This document shows positions 43,309 through 53,425 of a stretch of DNA of 64,000 nt, piece after piece (the first letter of the stretch is position 1; each line of letters starts with the position of its first letter). The position numbers and the translations under genes were made by a program. Below the pieces are notes generated by a model. The model made no database searches and was not told where the DNA came from. It saw only the letters and a list, made by a program, of their open reading frames with translations. This stretch comes from Chitinophaga pinensis (GTDB lineage Bacteria > Bacteroidota > Bacteroidia > UKL13-3): the NCBI GenBank assembly GCA_945870425.1, contig CAMBSD010000003.1, positions 186,001 through 250,000 on the forward strand, read 5' to 3'.

Positions 43309-44514
43309 TTATTTATTGGGCGTATATTCATACACTACTTGATAAGGCATTTTCCTTAATTCGGATGAAATTTGTCCTAAACTAAGCGATTCGTCTTGAG
43401 GCGTGGGCTCACATACAGAATACTTCCTTCCCTTGTAAAAAATAGGTCTGCCAATAGGTTTATCAAAGGATATGGCTATAGTAACATGGGTAGGATATAG
43501 CAAGGTAATCATAGGCAAATTGTAAATTTCTTTAACAAGATAAAAAAATAAACCTACCCTGTCATCGCAATCACTATGATCGCTAAGCAAGGTAAGCTCT
43601 GGAGACAATCTTTTTTCTTTACCATAATTTTCTTGGTCATTTTCGTATGAAAATGCATATCGTGTAAAATCCATTAAATATTCCACACCTTCTTTCTGAT
43701 TCATCCCCTGCAAATTTGTTTTCAAAGTATTGATTAATGAACTGTAGGTCGTTTTACTTAAAGGAATATTGAAGTAAGAAGCAAAGTCGACCACAGGATA
43801 GTTAGCAAAAACGGCTTTCAGCTGCGGGTTGATTTTGATTTTAAACTCATAAGCATTTTCGTGATAATCAAAATGAATGTCCTTTTCAGTATAAGCACTT
43901 AATTTAAAATCAGGCAATTGCGATATTTTATATGAAAACACATTAATAGCTTTATCAATCGGGATTTCAACCTCAAAGACGGTTTGATTATTAAAATCCG
44001 TTTGCTTGTAGTCGTGTCGATTTAAGCAAACATATTGCTGATTGTTCTTTATATAAAACGGAATATCATAAATATTTTCATCACTTCTAACATAAAACAG
44101 CAATTGTTGCTCGCTTATTGCCAGGTGCGCATCATAACCACTTTGGGCCATAATAAACCATTTATATAATGTATATCTGTAATAATTATCTTCTTTGGGG
44201 CTTATTTCTTGTGCCGTTTTTCGAACAAGCTGGTAATAGAACCAATCATCTAGTTTGTGCGTAAATTTATATTTTAATAATGTCTGGATAGTAGAATTAA
44301 AATCACTCAAAGCGATGTTAAGATAAAAATCTTTAATGTTTTGCTCAGAAATGATGCTTGAAAATGGAATGTTAAATGAATGTTCTACCGGGACTTCAAT
44401 ACTATCACTGTAAAAATCGATGCTTACTTCTTGCCTATTCCATTGCGCATGACTCTCGTACGCATGAAAAATCATCCAAAAAGGTATAAATAAAATAAGT
44501 AGCCTGATTTTCAA
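43309..44514 (-). CDS. Exported transglutaminase-like protein
   Basis: 401 residues with a signal peptide (MKIRLLILFIPFWMIFHAYE, cleavage near SHAQ). The N-terminal part is unclassified beta-rich. From about residue 265 the order of motifs recalls a transglutaminase/cysteine peptidase fold: GVEYLMDFTRYAFSYENDQE, then SDHSDCDDRVGLFFYLVKEI (Cys at about 312, preceded and followed by acidic residues) and YPTHVTIAISF (His at about 340), with a later Asp or Glu in CEPTPQD. The likely catalytic Cys-His pair is present. Substrate unknown; it acts in the periplasm or at the surface. Confidence 0.65.
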   Translation of the reverse strand: MKIRLLILFIPFWMIFHAYESHAQWNRQEVSIDFYSDSIEVPVEHSFNIPFSSIISEQNIKDFYLNIALSDFNSTIQTLLKYKFTHKLDDWFYYQLVRKTAQEISPKEDNYYRYTLYKWFIMAQSGYDAHLAISEQQLLFYVRSDENIYDIPFYIKNNQQYVCLNRHDYKQTDFNNQTVFEVEIPIDKAINVFSYKISQLPDFKLSAYTEKDIHFDYHENAYEFKIKINPQLKAVFANYPVVDFASYFNIPLSKTTYSSLINTLKTNLQGMNQKEGVEYLMDFTRYAFSYENDQENYGKEKRLSPELTLLSDHSDCDDRVGLFFYLVKEIYNLPMITLLYPTHVTIAISFDKPIGRPIFYKGRKYSVCEPTPQDESLSLGQISSELRKMPYQVVYEYTPNK

Positions 44515-44723
44515 TGTGTCGAATTAACTGCATAACAAATATAATAAAATTTAACAATTTGGTAACATTGGAAGTATTTACGTCAAGAATTATCAAAAAG
44601 TTTGTAAAATTAAACTGCCGTTTTGACAACAAAGGTTATCATCTGATTTTTACAAAGTCAAATGCTTAATAATGTTGATTAGGTTTATTTGTTATTCATC
44701 AATCAATTAAATAGTAAAATCTA

Positions 44724-45182
44724 TTATTTTAATTTAGATACAATGCTATTTTCAATAGACTCTATTTTTCGAGTCAATTGTTCTTGCTTTTGACCCATTG
44801 ATGAAAGATTTTGACTCAAAGTATGTAAATATGATACCTCATCATAAAGAATTTTATGGTAGTTCAATACCTGATGAATGCTTTCCTGAAGGCTTGATAA
44901 TTCAATAGAAACGAGCTTCAGTTGCTCTAATTCAGCAGATATATCTATGTTTTTTTGCTTCTCTCGCTTCAAATCGCCTGTACCTATCAGCAACCAGTCC
45001 GGATTTAGGTCCTTAAAATGTGTTAAAATTCTTTGGATCATATCCAACCCAGGTTTATTTCTACCACTATTGATATGGGTTAAGATAGATAATGAAATAC
45101 CTAATTCTAAAGCAAATTGACTCTTGGTGTAGCCATATACATCAAGTAAATGCATTACACGTTTGTTTATATCTTCAATCAT
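44724..45182 (-). CDS. Helix-turn-helix regulator with coiled-coil tail
   Basis: 152 residues from the ATG at 45182 (an upstream TTG gives eight extra residues and is not needed). HTH at about 5-60: LLDVYGYTKSQFALELGISL, then SILTHINSGRNKPGLDMIQR, followed by LNPDWLLIGTGDL, a motif known from Bacteroidota XRE regulators. The last 80 residues are a long coiled coil (ISAELEQLKLVSIELSSLQE, QEQLTRKIESIENSIVSKLK), probably for dimerisation. A perfect palindrome and other TACAAATGTA-like sites lie upstream. Confidence 0.85.
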   Translation of the reverse strand: MIEDINKRVMHLLDVYGYTKSQFALELGISLSILTHINSGRNKPGLDMIQRILTHFKDLNPDWLLIGTGDLKREKQKNIDISAELEQLKLVSIELSSLQESIHQVLNYHKILYDEVSYLHTLSQNLSSMGQKQEQLTRKIESIENSIVSKLK

Positions 45183-45885
45183 TTGATTATTAATTAAATA
45201 GCACAAATGTTAAACCAGTCGTTTTACAAATCTGTACCCGATTCGAGCACGAATGTAAAGCGTAAACATTTGTAAATACAAATGTAAAATTGATTACATT
45301 CATACCTATGAAGTAAAGAAGCAGCTTGTACAACCTAAAATACTAATTATAAATATCTTATGCATCATGAAAAAGCCAGCAAAATACAAATGTATAATTA
45401 GCTTTTGATTCTATTTACAATTGGAAATACAGTGCAGATTCAAAATAATATCGAATAAGCATGACAAAAAAGCACAGCCCTATCCTACCCTATTTTCTTT
45501 GCAATAAAATCTAATATCAGTTTTAATATCGTTTTTCGTGAGAATTGATTTTTCCGAAAATCTATAGTGGAATTTAATTCTAGTCCATTCTGAGCAATCA
45601 TCTAACGGAGTTAAAAGACTTCAAAAATTATTTTTTAAAATGGAGATTCCTTAATGATTATTAATAAATACCTATTTCTAAGGTGCTGTATAATTTAACT
45701 AATCAAAGATTCGTTGATTTTGTTGCAGCGTTTTCGATATGGATAAATCATTTAGTGGGTATATTAAGATGCCTACATGGCTTCAAGTTGGCTTACTTTG
45801 TTTTTCAGAATGGAATGTTATTTCCATAATGATGGCCTTGGATCCAATTGGGCATTATAATTCCTATTTTTATCATTTATAAAAA
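45183..45885. other. 703-base gene-poor region with repeated TACAAATGTA-type sites
   Basis: Apart from the operator candidates at 45266-45285 and about 45387-45398 (ATACA-AA-TGTAT), and single GAATGTAAA / TTACATTC motifs between 45250 and 45305, I see nothing certain. A 47-codon plus-strand frame at 45739-45882 has no supporting signal. The region is strongly AT-rich. Confidence 0.5.
45266..45285. promoter_or_regulatory. Candidate operator of the HTH regulator
   Basis: ACATTTGTA-AA-TACAAATGT is a perfect inverted repeat with 9-bp arms, about 85 bases upstream of the HTH gene start. The half site ACAAATGT recurs at 45204-45212 near the start codon and in the palindrome near 45387. Fits binding of a dimeric XRE regulator. 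Confidence 0.55.
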
Positions 45886-46461
45886 CTAAAAAATAGTACC
45901 CGTACCATAGATTAAGCCTGCAGTATTTACGCCAAAAGCATAGGTAGTACCCAGGTACATCACAAAATTTTCACCTTTACGAATTCTTAATCGTGCTGCT
46001 AGAAACGGAGCCGCCCACATATTACCATTTTGGTCCTTTCCAAGACTAAACATAGGCCCTAGTTCCATTTCCATATTGGATTTAGAAACTATTTCAAAAT
46101 TGAATATTCTAAATTGAACACCCGTTCCAAATGAGACAGAGGCTTGCTCGCTTTTGATTTGGTTATCGACTATAAATTGCTTTGCGCCAACAGGAATATT
46201 GCAAAAAACTGGTATTTTAACTTTGTTTAATGTGCGGAACTCAGCAAACAAAAGAATAGAACTTGTCGGTATAACTATTGCTGATTTGGTTAATAGGTCT
46301 GTCTGGTCACTATTTGAAATAAAAAGCAAAGATTGTCCAAAACTGAATTCAAAATGACCTTTTCTAACTTTTGCCTGTGTGCTATCTTGTGATACTGCAT
46401 CAGAAACTATGAATAGTTGAATAAACAACAATAAAAACAAGAATCTATTAATATATTTCAT
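45886..46461 (-). CDS. Small outer-membrane beta-barrel-like protein
   Basis: 191 residues with a signal peptide (MKYINRFLFLLLFIQLFIVS, cleavage near AVSQ). The mature part alternates hydrophobic and polar residues (KGHFEFSFGQSLLFIS, SVSFGTGVQFRIFNFEIVS, WAAPFLAARLRIRKG) and ends with a Phe (GLIYGTGTIF), the usual last residue of outer-membrane barrels. About eight strands, OmpA/OmpW size. No family recognised with certainty. Confidence 0.7.
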   Translation of the reverse strand: MKYINRFLFLLLFIQLFIVSDAVSQDSTQAKVRKGHFEFSFGQSLLFISNSDQTDLLTKSAIVIPTSSILLFAEFRTLNKVKIPVFCNIPVGAKQFIVDNQIKSEQASVSFGTGVQFRIFNFEIVSKSNMEMELGPMFSLGKDQNGNMWAAPFLAARLRIRKGENFVMYLGTTYAFGVNTAGLIYGTGTIF

Positions 46462-46971
46462 AAAGCCAAATTAGTTTTAATCTACAAAAAATCAAATTTA
46501 TTTTGAAAGTTCAGGAGAAACATTCAATTAAGATTTCATGCTTATATTACATGTCAATTATCTTTAATCTCCAAAGAAATTTAGCCTAATTAGATGTATA
46601 AAAACAGTATCCACATTAATATTTCTAAATAAATCACTAATTATAGCAACCATAATGATAGTGCCTTTTGGTGCAAAGGTTATTTAACCAGGCAAGTCCA
46701 AAGCGGCAATAAATGTTTGGCTAGTAAAGTGTAAAAATGAAACTATTTGTAGTTGGATGTTGCAGCTTTCTCCAGTAATCCTTGATTTTTAAGTGCCCGT
46801 TTAATACTATTCATTTTTAGCCAATACCCAAATAAATAGAGGGTAAATCATTTTTGCAGTATGTTTGATTAAATAGGTGCTCGAGCATTAAAACAAGAAT
46901 GAATAAATCTTGTTGCTATTTTTCAAGATTGTAAGAATAAACTACATTTGAAGCTTGCATAAATTTAGCTA
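46462..46971. other. 510-base intergenic region with ispG promoter
   Basis: No gene supported. A minus-strand fragment at about 46750-46820 (NSIKRALKNQGLLEKAATSN) could be the tail of a lost gene. TACATTTG at 46943-46950 matches the -7 consensus TAnnTTTG and lies 21 bases before the ispG start. Confidence 0.5.
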
Positions 46972-48960
46972 ATGAACATAGAGCATTTAAACAATACTTT
47001 AGGCTTTTGCGACAGCCTTTTGAATTATAAAAGAAGAAAAACTTTAACTGTTAGTTTAGGGGGTATCATGCTTGGTAGCGAGCATCCTATTTTACCTCAA
47101 AGTATGACCACTACTGACACGATGGATACTCTGGGATCGGTGGAGCAAATAATTCGTATGGTTGATGCAGGTTGTCAGCTGGTGCGACTAACTGCACCAA
47201 GTATGAATGAAGCTCAAAATCTAGCTGAGATAAAAAAAGAGTTGCACAAGCGAGGGGTAAACATTCCTTTGGTGGCTGATATTCATTTTACCCCAAATGC
47301 AGCTGAATTGGCTGCTAGAATTGTCGAGAAAGTTCGAGTAAATCCGGGAAACTATGCTGATAAAAAGAAATTTGACTTGATTGAATATTCAGATTCGGAT
47401 TATCAGGAGGAGCTAGATAGAATTAGAGAAAAGTTTACACCATTGGTAAGAATTTGTAAGGAATATGGAACTGCCATGCGAATAGGAACTAATCACGGTA
47501 GTTTAAGCGACAGGATCATGAGTCGTTATGGAGACACTCCCCTTGGGATGGTTGAAAGTGCGATGGAATTTTTGAGGATTTGTGAAGATGAAAACTATGA
47601 TAATATCGTACTTTCAATGAAGTCATCAAACCCGCAGGTAATGGTGCAAGCATACAGGCTTTTGGTTAAAACTATGAAAAATGGTTTAACAAAACGCATC
47701 ATGCCTAATGGAATTGATTTGACCGGTGCTTATCCATTGCATTTAGGAGTAACGGAAGCAGGAGATGGGGATGACGGAAGAATAAAATCTGCATTGGGAA
47801 TAGGCACTCTGCTTGAAGATGGCATAGGCGATACAGTTAGGGTCTCTTTGACTGAAGATCCGGAATTTGAGGTGCCTGTAGCTAAGAAACTAATTGCTCG
47901 CTATCAAAAACAAGCCAAAACAATTTCCATACAAGCCGAAAATTATCACACACAATTCAACCCTTTTTCTTACTCAAAAAGAGAAAGTAACGAAGTCTTC
48001 AATATAGGCCAAAGTCAAGTACCACGTGTAATTGCTAACTATGCGACATTTGAAAAAGTAAATCCTGAAGACCTAAAAGCAATTGGTCATTTGTATGATA
48101 GCAATTTAGACAAATGGCATATGAGTGATATGGGTGCTGATTTTATTTATCTTGGGAAAACAAAGGTCGACTTTATGTTACCTATGGGACTGAAAGCCAT
48201 TTATGATATTGAAACTTGGAATTTGGTTTCGGATAAAAGCAACGCTTTTCCAATCTTTCATTCAAGCGAGTTTTCAGCTGAATTTACGTCTTCTTCAAAA
48301 AGCTTAAATTTTGTAAAAGCCAATACCAATGACCTTGATGAAACCTTTTTAATCAAACTTAGCAAGCATAAAAACTTTGTTTTGGTGCTTCAAAGTGAAG
48401 AAAACAAGCCAATGCGTGATTTGAGGTACGCTTTTTTAAAATTACAATCACAACAAATAAGCAATCCCGTAATCATTAACTCTATTTATCAGGAAGATGA
48501 GGAGCATTTCATGCTTTTTGCTTCAACAGATATTGGAGCCCTATTAATAGATGGCTTTGGCGATGGCTTGTTAGTCGAGGCAGCACAAGTTTCTTTAAAT
48601 AGGATTAATGAAATTTGTTTTGGTATTTTACAAGCTGCAAGAACTCGCATATCAAAAACAGAATATATAAGTTGTCCAAGTTGCGGTCGCACATTGTTCG
48701 ACTTGCAAGAAACTACAGCCATGATTAGGAAGAGAACTGATCATCTAAAAGGGATAAAAATTGCTATCATGGGATGTATTGTTAATGGTCCGGGCGAAAT
48801 GGCTGACGCTGATTATGGTTATGTAGGAAGCGGTGTGGGTAAAATTACACTGTACAAAGGCAAAGAAGTGGTTAAGCGAAACATACCAAGCGAAAATGCT
48901 GTAAATGAACTAATAGACCTAATTAGAGATAACGGTGATTGGGTGGAAACCTCGCTGTAG
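46972..48960 (+). CDS. ispG: 4-hydroxy-3-methylbut-2-en-1-yl diphosphate synthase, long form
   Basis: 662 residues, against about 370 in E. coli: the long form with an extra middle domain, known from Bacteroidota, Chlamydiae and plants. It works in the MEP pathway of isoprenoid synthesis. The TIM-barrel part shows PILPQSMTTTDTMD (about 35-48), GCQLVRLTAPSM, PLVADIHFTP and VRVNPGNYADKKKF, and RIGTNHGSLSDRIMSRYGDT. The insertion covers about 305-550. The C-terminal Fe-S part has SCPSCGRTLFDLQ (two Cys, about 563) and GCIVNGPGEMADADYGYVG (third Cys and the Glu ligand, about 602). Complete. Confidence 0.96.
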   Translation: MNIEHLNNTLGFCDSLLNYKRRKTLTVSLGGIMLGSEHPILPQSMTTTDTMDTLGSVEQIIRMVDAGCQLVRLTAPSMNEAQNLAEIKKELHKRGVNIPLVADIHFTPNAAELAARIVEKVRVNPGNYADKKKFDLIEYSDSDYQEELDRIREKFTPLVRICKEYGTAMRIGTNHGSLSDRIMSRYGDTPLGMVESAMEFLRICEDENYDNIVLSMKSSNPQVMVQAYRLLVKTMKNGLTKRIMPNGIDLTGAYPLHLGVTEAGDGDDGRIKSALGIGTLLEDGIGDTVRVSLTEDPEFEVPVAKKLIARYQKQAKTISIQAENYHTQFNPFSYSKRESNEVFNIGQSQVPRVIANYATFEKVNPEDLKAIGHLYDSNLDKWHMSDMGADFIYLGKTKVDFMLPMGLKAIYDIETWNLVSDKSNAFPIFHSSEFSAEFTSSSKSLNFVKANTNDLDETFLIKLSKHKNFVLVLQSEENKPMRDLRYAFLKLQSQQISNPVIINSIYQEDEEHFMLFASTDIGALLIDGFGDGLLVEAAQVSLNRINEICFGILQAARTRISKTEYISCPSCGRTLFDLQETTAMIRKRTDHLKGIKIAIMGCIVNGPGEMADADYGYVGSGVGKITLYKGKEVVKRNIPSENAVNELIDLIRDNGDWVETSL

Positions 48961-49049
48961 TCTTCTTTTTAGGTAAATTTTCTCGCAAAGCCGACAAATG
49001 TTACAAAAACATTGACTTTGGACTATATTGCATCGTCATTTGTCTTACT

Positions 49050-52000
49050 ATGAATAAAAGAATACTTTATCTATTTTTATTTATTTTCCCTTTGTGGACT
49101 GCTGCTCAAAATTGTGCTATACAAGTTAGTAATACAGTCGTTTGTCTAGGTAATGCCGTATCTTTTACAGTTACCTATAATGCTGGTTTAACCGTTCAAA
49201 GTTTCAATTGGAATTTTGGAGATGCTACCGTTGGAACAGTTTCACTTAATAACTCTCACTTATATTTAACACCTGGAATTTATACACCTACCCTCCGAAT
49301 TGTTTTCACGAATGCTCAAACCTGCGATATATCAGCCCCTACCATTACCGTATTTAGAAAACCAAATGCTAAATTTAACCTAACCACGCCCAAAACACAA
49401 TGCAATAAGGACAATCAGATTTGTATAAAGGATGTTTCAACTAAAGGTCTTAATAGTCTCGGCATTAAAAGTAGATTGATTTTATGGGATGATGGAACTT
49501 TCATAAACACGGCAGATCTATCAAATGCTGACTATTGTCACAGTTATACCAATCCATTTGGTCGAAAGTATACAATAGTTTTAGAAATTACCGACAGTAA
49601 TAATTGCATTAGTCGAGTAGAGAAAACCGACTCAGTTACTATATATACAGCCATGCAACCTGTGGGTTTTAATCTGAGCTCGACCAATAAGTGTGACACC
49701 ACCTTCGCTAACTTTGTTAATACTAGTCAATTTCCTCAAAGTCAAGCAAAAAAAATATATTGGGATTTTGGTGATGGTAGTATCGATTCTTCTGGGGCAA
49801 AATGGACGAACCTAAAACATACTTATGCGAAAACGGGTAAATTTATACCTAAACTTACTATCGTTAATTTTGATGGTTGTTCGCTAAGTGTTGAAGGATC
49901 TCAAATTAAAAACATTAAACTAAGTAATAAAATCAATGTATCGAATTCAAATAAATGTTACAGCAATATTAACTATTTATTTTCTCCAGATAGTCCAGAT
50001 GTTGATGTAAATTATACATGGATTGTTTTTAATCAAAATGACAATGTGCTTGAAACCGTAAATGGTCAAACTTATAGTATAAGCAATTCCAATAAAATTA
50101 AATTTTCATGTGGTAAATATAAAATCCGACTTTTAATGAGTTATAAAGCATGCTCTAAAAGTTTGGATACTGTATTCGATGTGCTTGGACCCATTTCAAA
50201 AATCTATGATGGAAACAAACCTCCTCAAAATTTAAATCAATGCAACGCAAATGATACGGTATTTGTAATAAGTCCAAACCTTGACGGATCTTGTTACTAT
50301 AACAACGCCATTAAAAGATTATGGGACTTTGGAGATCCATTTGCACCAGCTTGCACACTTGACACAAAAAACAATATTAATATTGGTCTTAATTGCAGGT
50401 ATTCAAAAGATTCAATTCAAGTAAAACACCTTTACAATGCAACTAAAGACCAATGTTATAAAATATCCTTAACTTTAAGTGATGTTAATACAGGCTGCAA
50501 GAGTTTGGATACTGTAAATGTTAGCTTAACACCACCGAATGCAAAACCAGGACCACTTGAAACGCCAAAACGAAAGGGGTTGATTTGGACGGGGAAAGCA
50601 TGCATAGGTTCACCTATACTATATGATTTTACAGAAACACTGCCCACATGCTCTCGAAATGCAACATGGATAAAGGCTGATTCAGCGGATTCTCAAGGTA
50701 ATTGGCAAATAGTTGATTCAACAAAATTTACCTTTCCAATTACCTATACAAAAATCACTGATCCTAAAGGATGGGTTACAGTTGGGTTAATTATTAAAAA
50801 TGGTAGCTGCTACGATACAGCATGGTATCATAATCTAATTAATATTATTGAGATTAAGCCTGCAATTAATGTAAATGTGTTTGGTACTTGCCAACCCTAT
50901 ACTTTAAAACTAAATGCAAGAGATAGTATTCAAGATAGCCTTACCCAAGCCCTATGGTACATAGATGGGAATTTAATTTCTAATCAACTTTTCGCCAAAA
51001 CCGATTCAATCATTAAGCCTTGCTCGAATCTTGTGCCAAGTCAAGGTCAGTATAATCTTTCTCTTCAATTGATTAATAGAAAAACTTGCGTTGAAAGATT
51101 TGACACCACTATTAACCTAGGTTTTCAAAAATCAATTAACTACTCTAAGTCTATCTTGTGTTTGGGAGATTCAATTCAGTTGCTCGACTCAATCAATTAC
51201 TTTGATTCAAAGGTCAATTTTTGGGGAGATACTAGCAGGGCATCGCGAGGGAAGGAAAAAATGTGGTGGCAAATAAATAATAGTGGATTTGTTTACACAG
51301 GAGGCAAACCAAAATTCCTTTTAAACAAGGTTGGAAATTATACGGTAACTTTAGTAGCAAAGGACAGTTTAAATTGCATTGACACCCTTGTAAAATATGA
51401 ACAATTGAAAATAGTGGATTTAAAAGCATCTATAAAAAATATGCAACAACTGTATGTGTGTGCCCCAAAAGTAGCCTTGTTTTCTGATTCAAGTTATGTA
51501 TTAGACTCTTCTGCCCAATATGGTGATGCACCTTACGCTAGCATTATCAAAAAAACATGGAATTTTGGAGATAATAAAGATGACGCATTTGTAGATGAGC
51601 CCATACATGAATATACTGCCAACGGTAAGTATAAAGCCTATCTTGCCATTGAGGCTGATAATGGTTGCTTAGATACGGCATATATGGATATTGAATTAAA
51701 AGGTCCAAACCCTTCATTTGGAATTTTAAAGGGAGATACATTTGGTTGCAATCCTGTTAGCATAACACTTAAAAATACTACTGGCAGACAAATTGACGAT
51801 TGGATATGGACGGCAAGAGGCCCTATAAACTCAGTAATATCCACTCAAAAAGATACCAATGTAACTTTTGTATTTACGCAAGCTGGTGTTTATAAACTTC
51901 GATTATATGGTAGTGAAAATGTCTTTAACCCTGTTACAGGAAACTTCCAAAATTGCGTTGCTTCATACCCAGATTCACTAAATCCAAACTCTCCTGAGTT

Positions 52001-52829
52001 TAATGTGAGGGTGGTAGATAGACCTTATTTGAGCTTCACTGCACCCGATACGGTTTGTGTAAACGAGAGTTTCAATGTGGTTTCTACTCTTGATCCTGTA
52101 TATGGCAGTTATTCCTTGGATTTTGGAGATAATAATTCCCGATTTGCAGATACATCAGAGAAAACAATCACAACTAGTTATGGTAAGCCCGGTTCTTTTA
52201 TAATTAAGTTAATTGGAAATACCTCTCAAAAAATATCTTGTATTGACACGCCTAGCAAAACTGTTTATGTGCAAAGCGTAAAAGCAGATTTTAGCATCGA
52301 TGAAAGTAAAAATCCAATATTTAAATTTAATAACTTAAGCATAGGCGCAACTGAGTTCAATTGGAATTTTGGCGCAGCACAAGCGGGCAATCAGAATACT
52401 TCAAAAGATGAAAATCCAAGTTTTGATTACAGCAATTATTTAAGTTCAACGGATAGTGTTAAAATATGCTTGGCAGTTGCCAGTCCCAGAGATTGCAAAG
52501 ACACCATCTGCAAGAAAATTTATCCATTCAGCAAAGGTGTTAAAATTTATAATGTATTCAGCCCCGATGGTGATGGTAAAAATGATGCCTTAGATTTTGA
52601 CTTAAAGGGAATAGGCAAGTACGAATTATTTGTATATAACCGTTGGGGCGATTTGGTTTTTGAATCCAGCAAAGATGGGATTGGAAATGATGGAAATAAT
52701 TGGAATGGAAAAGTCCAAAACACAGGAGCTGAATGCGCTACCGGAACATATTTCTATATTTTTAAATATAGATTTTTAGGGCAAAATTCAGATAACCAAG
52801 AACGCGGAACCATTACTTTAATCAGGTAA
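49050..52829 (+). CDS. Giant PKD-repeat surface protein with T9SS type B sorting domain
   Basis: 1259 residues from the ATG at 49050, which starts the signal peptide MNKRILYLFLFIFPLWTAAQ; 37 upstream codons that overlap ispG are not used. Several PKD or PKD-like domains are visible by their W-x-F-G-D motif: NWNFGDATVG (about 60), YWDFGDGSIDS (about 240), RLWDFGDPFAP (about 427), TWNFGDNKDDA (about 838) and SLDFGDNNSR (about 1028), with NWNFGAAQAG near the end. Many Cys pairs. The last 95 residues (YNVFSPDGDGKNDALDFDLK, NRWGDLVFESS, NWNGKVQNTG, GTYFYIFKY) are a gliding-motility-associated C-terminal domain, the type B signal for T9SS export. Expected to be a cell-surface adhesin or a released filament. 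Confidence 0.93.
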   Translation: MNKRILYLFLFIFPLWTAAQNCAIQVSNTVVCLGNAVSFTVTYNAGLTVQSFNWNFGDATVGTVSLNNSHLYLTPGIYTPTLRIVFTNAQTCDISAPTITVFRKPNAKFNLTTPKTQCNKDNQICIKDVSTKGLNSLGIKSRLILWDDGTFINTADLSNADYCHSYTNPFGRKYTIVLEITDSNNCISRVEKTDSVTIYTAMQPVGFNLSSTNKCDTTFANFVNTSQFPQSQAKKIYWDFGDGSIDSSGAKWTNLKHTYAKTGKFIPKLTIVNFDGCSLSVEGSQIKNIKLSNKINVSNSNKCYSNINYLFSPDSPDVDVNYTWIVFNQNDNVLETVNGQTYSISNSNKIKFSCGKYKIRLLMSYKACSKSLDTVFDVLGPISKIYDGNKPPQNLNQCNANDTVFVISPNLDGSCYYNNAIKRLWDFGDPFAPACTLDTKNNINIGLNCRYSKDSIQVKHLYNATKDQCYKISLTLSDVNTGCKSLDTVNVSLTPPNAKPGPLETPKRKGLIWTGKACIGSPILYDFTETLPTCSRNATWIKADSADSQGNWQIVDSTKFTFPITYTKITDPKGWVTVGLIIKNGSCYDTAWYHNLINIIEIKPAINVNVFGTCQPYTLKLNARDSIQDSLTQALWYIDGNLISNQLFAKTDSIIKPCSNLVPSQGQYNLSLQLINRKTCVERFDTTINLGFQKSINYSKSILCLGDSIQLLDSINYFDSKVNFWGDTSRASRGKEKMWWQINNSGFVYTGGKPKFLLNKVGNYTVTLVAKDSLNCIDTLVKYEQLKIVDLKASIKNMQQLYVCAPKVALFSDSSYVLDSSAQYGDAPYASIIKKTWNFGDNKDDAFVDEPIHEYTANGKYKAYLAIEADNGCLDTAYMDIELKGPNPSFGILKGDTFGCNPVSITLKNTTGRQIDDWIWTARGPINSVISTQKDTNVTFVFTQAGVYKLRLYGSENVFNPVTGNFQNCVASYPDSLNPNSPEFNVRVVDRPYLSFTAPDTVCVNESFNVVSTLDPVYGSYSLDFGDNNSRFADTSEKTITTSYGKPGSFIIKLIGNTSQKISCIDTPSKTVYVQSVKADFSIDESKNPIFKFNNLSIGATEFNWNFGAAQAGNQNTSKDENPSFDYSNYLSSTDSVKICLAVASPRDCKDTICKKIYPFSKGVKIYNVFSPDGDGKNDALDFDLKGIGKYELFVYNRWGDLVFESSKDGIGNDGNNWNGKVQNTGAECATGTYFYIFKYRFLGQNSDNQERGTITLIR

Positions 52830-52868
52830 GGCAAAACAAATTGGGTACAAACTATGTATTGATAAGTA

Positions 52869-53423
52869 ATGACATTTAAAATATATACCAAAACAGGCGA
52901 CAAAGGAGAGACATCACTTATAGGTGGTGTGCGCGTGCCTAAATACCATTTAAGAATTGAAAGCTACGGAACCATTGATGAATTAAACTCTTATATAGGT
53001 TTGGTTAAGGATAGTTTACCATTAAGCCATGCCCTCGCTACACTAAATGAAATTCAAGATAGGTTATTTACCATAGGTAGTTTATTGGCAAGCGATCCAG
53101 AAAAATCTAAAATGAAGATTCCTGATTTGCACCAAAGTGATATTGAATTACTGGAATTTGAAATGGATAAAATGGATGCTGAACTTCCGGAATTGAAAAG
53201 TTTCATTTTACCAGGTGGACATACTGTTGCATCTTATTGCCACATAGCAAGATGTGTTTGCCGCAGAGCAGAGCGCTTGGTGGTGCATTTATCAAATGAA
53301 ACTGAGGTGCCCGAAATTGTTCAAATCTATTTGAATCGTTTGAGCGACTATCTATTCATTCTTAGCCGCAAAATCATCTATGATTTCAAAGCAAGTGAGA
53401 TTGAATGGAAACCTAGAATGTAG
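52869..53423 (+). CDS. Cob(I)yrinic acid a,c-diamide adenosyltransferase, PduO type
   Basis: 184 residues. It adenosylates cob(I)alamin. Visible: YTKTGDKGETSLIGGVRVPK (ATP-binding N-terminus, about 5-24), RIESYGTIDELNSYIGLV (about 29-46), a helix with IQDRLFTIGSLLAS and the active-site helix ARCVCRRAERLVVHL (Arg and Glu, about 124-138), then LNRLSDYLFILSR. Complete. The cobalamin-dependent QueG in this window is one potential user of the cofactor, though it does not need the adenosyl form. Converges with the DUF4403 gene, two bases apart. Confidence 0.95.
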   Translation: MTFKIYTKTGDKGETSLIGGVRVPKYHLRIESYGTIDELNSYIGLVKDSLPLSHALATLNEIQDRLFTIGSLLASDPEKSKMKIPDLHQSDIELLEFEMDKMDAELPELKSFILPGGHTVASYCHIARCVCRRAERLVVHLSNETEVPEIVQIYLNRLSDYLFILSRKIIYDFKASEIEWKPRM

Positions 53424-53425
53424 TT

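Noticed and set aside
45739-45882. 47-codon plus-strand frame (MDKSFSGYIKMPTW...)
   Set aside because: No promoter, no family, ends just before the stop of a gene on the opposite strand; probably chance in AT-rich DNA.
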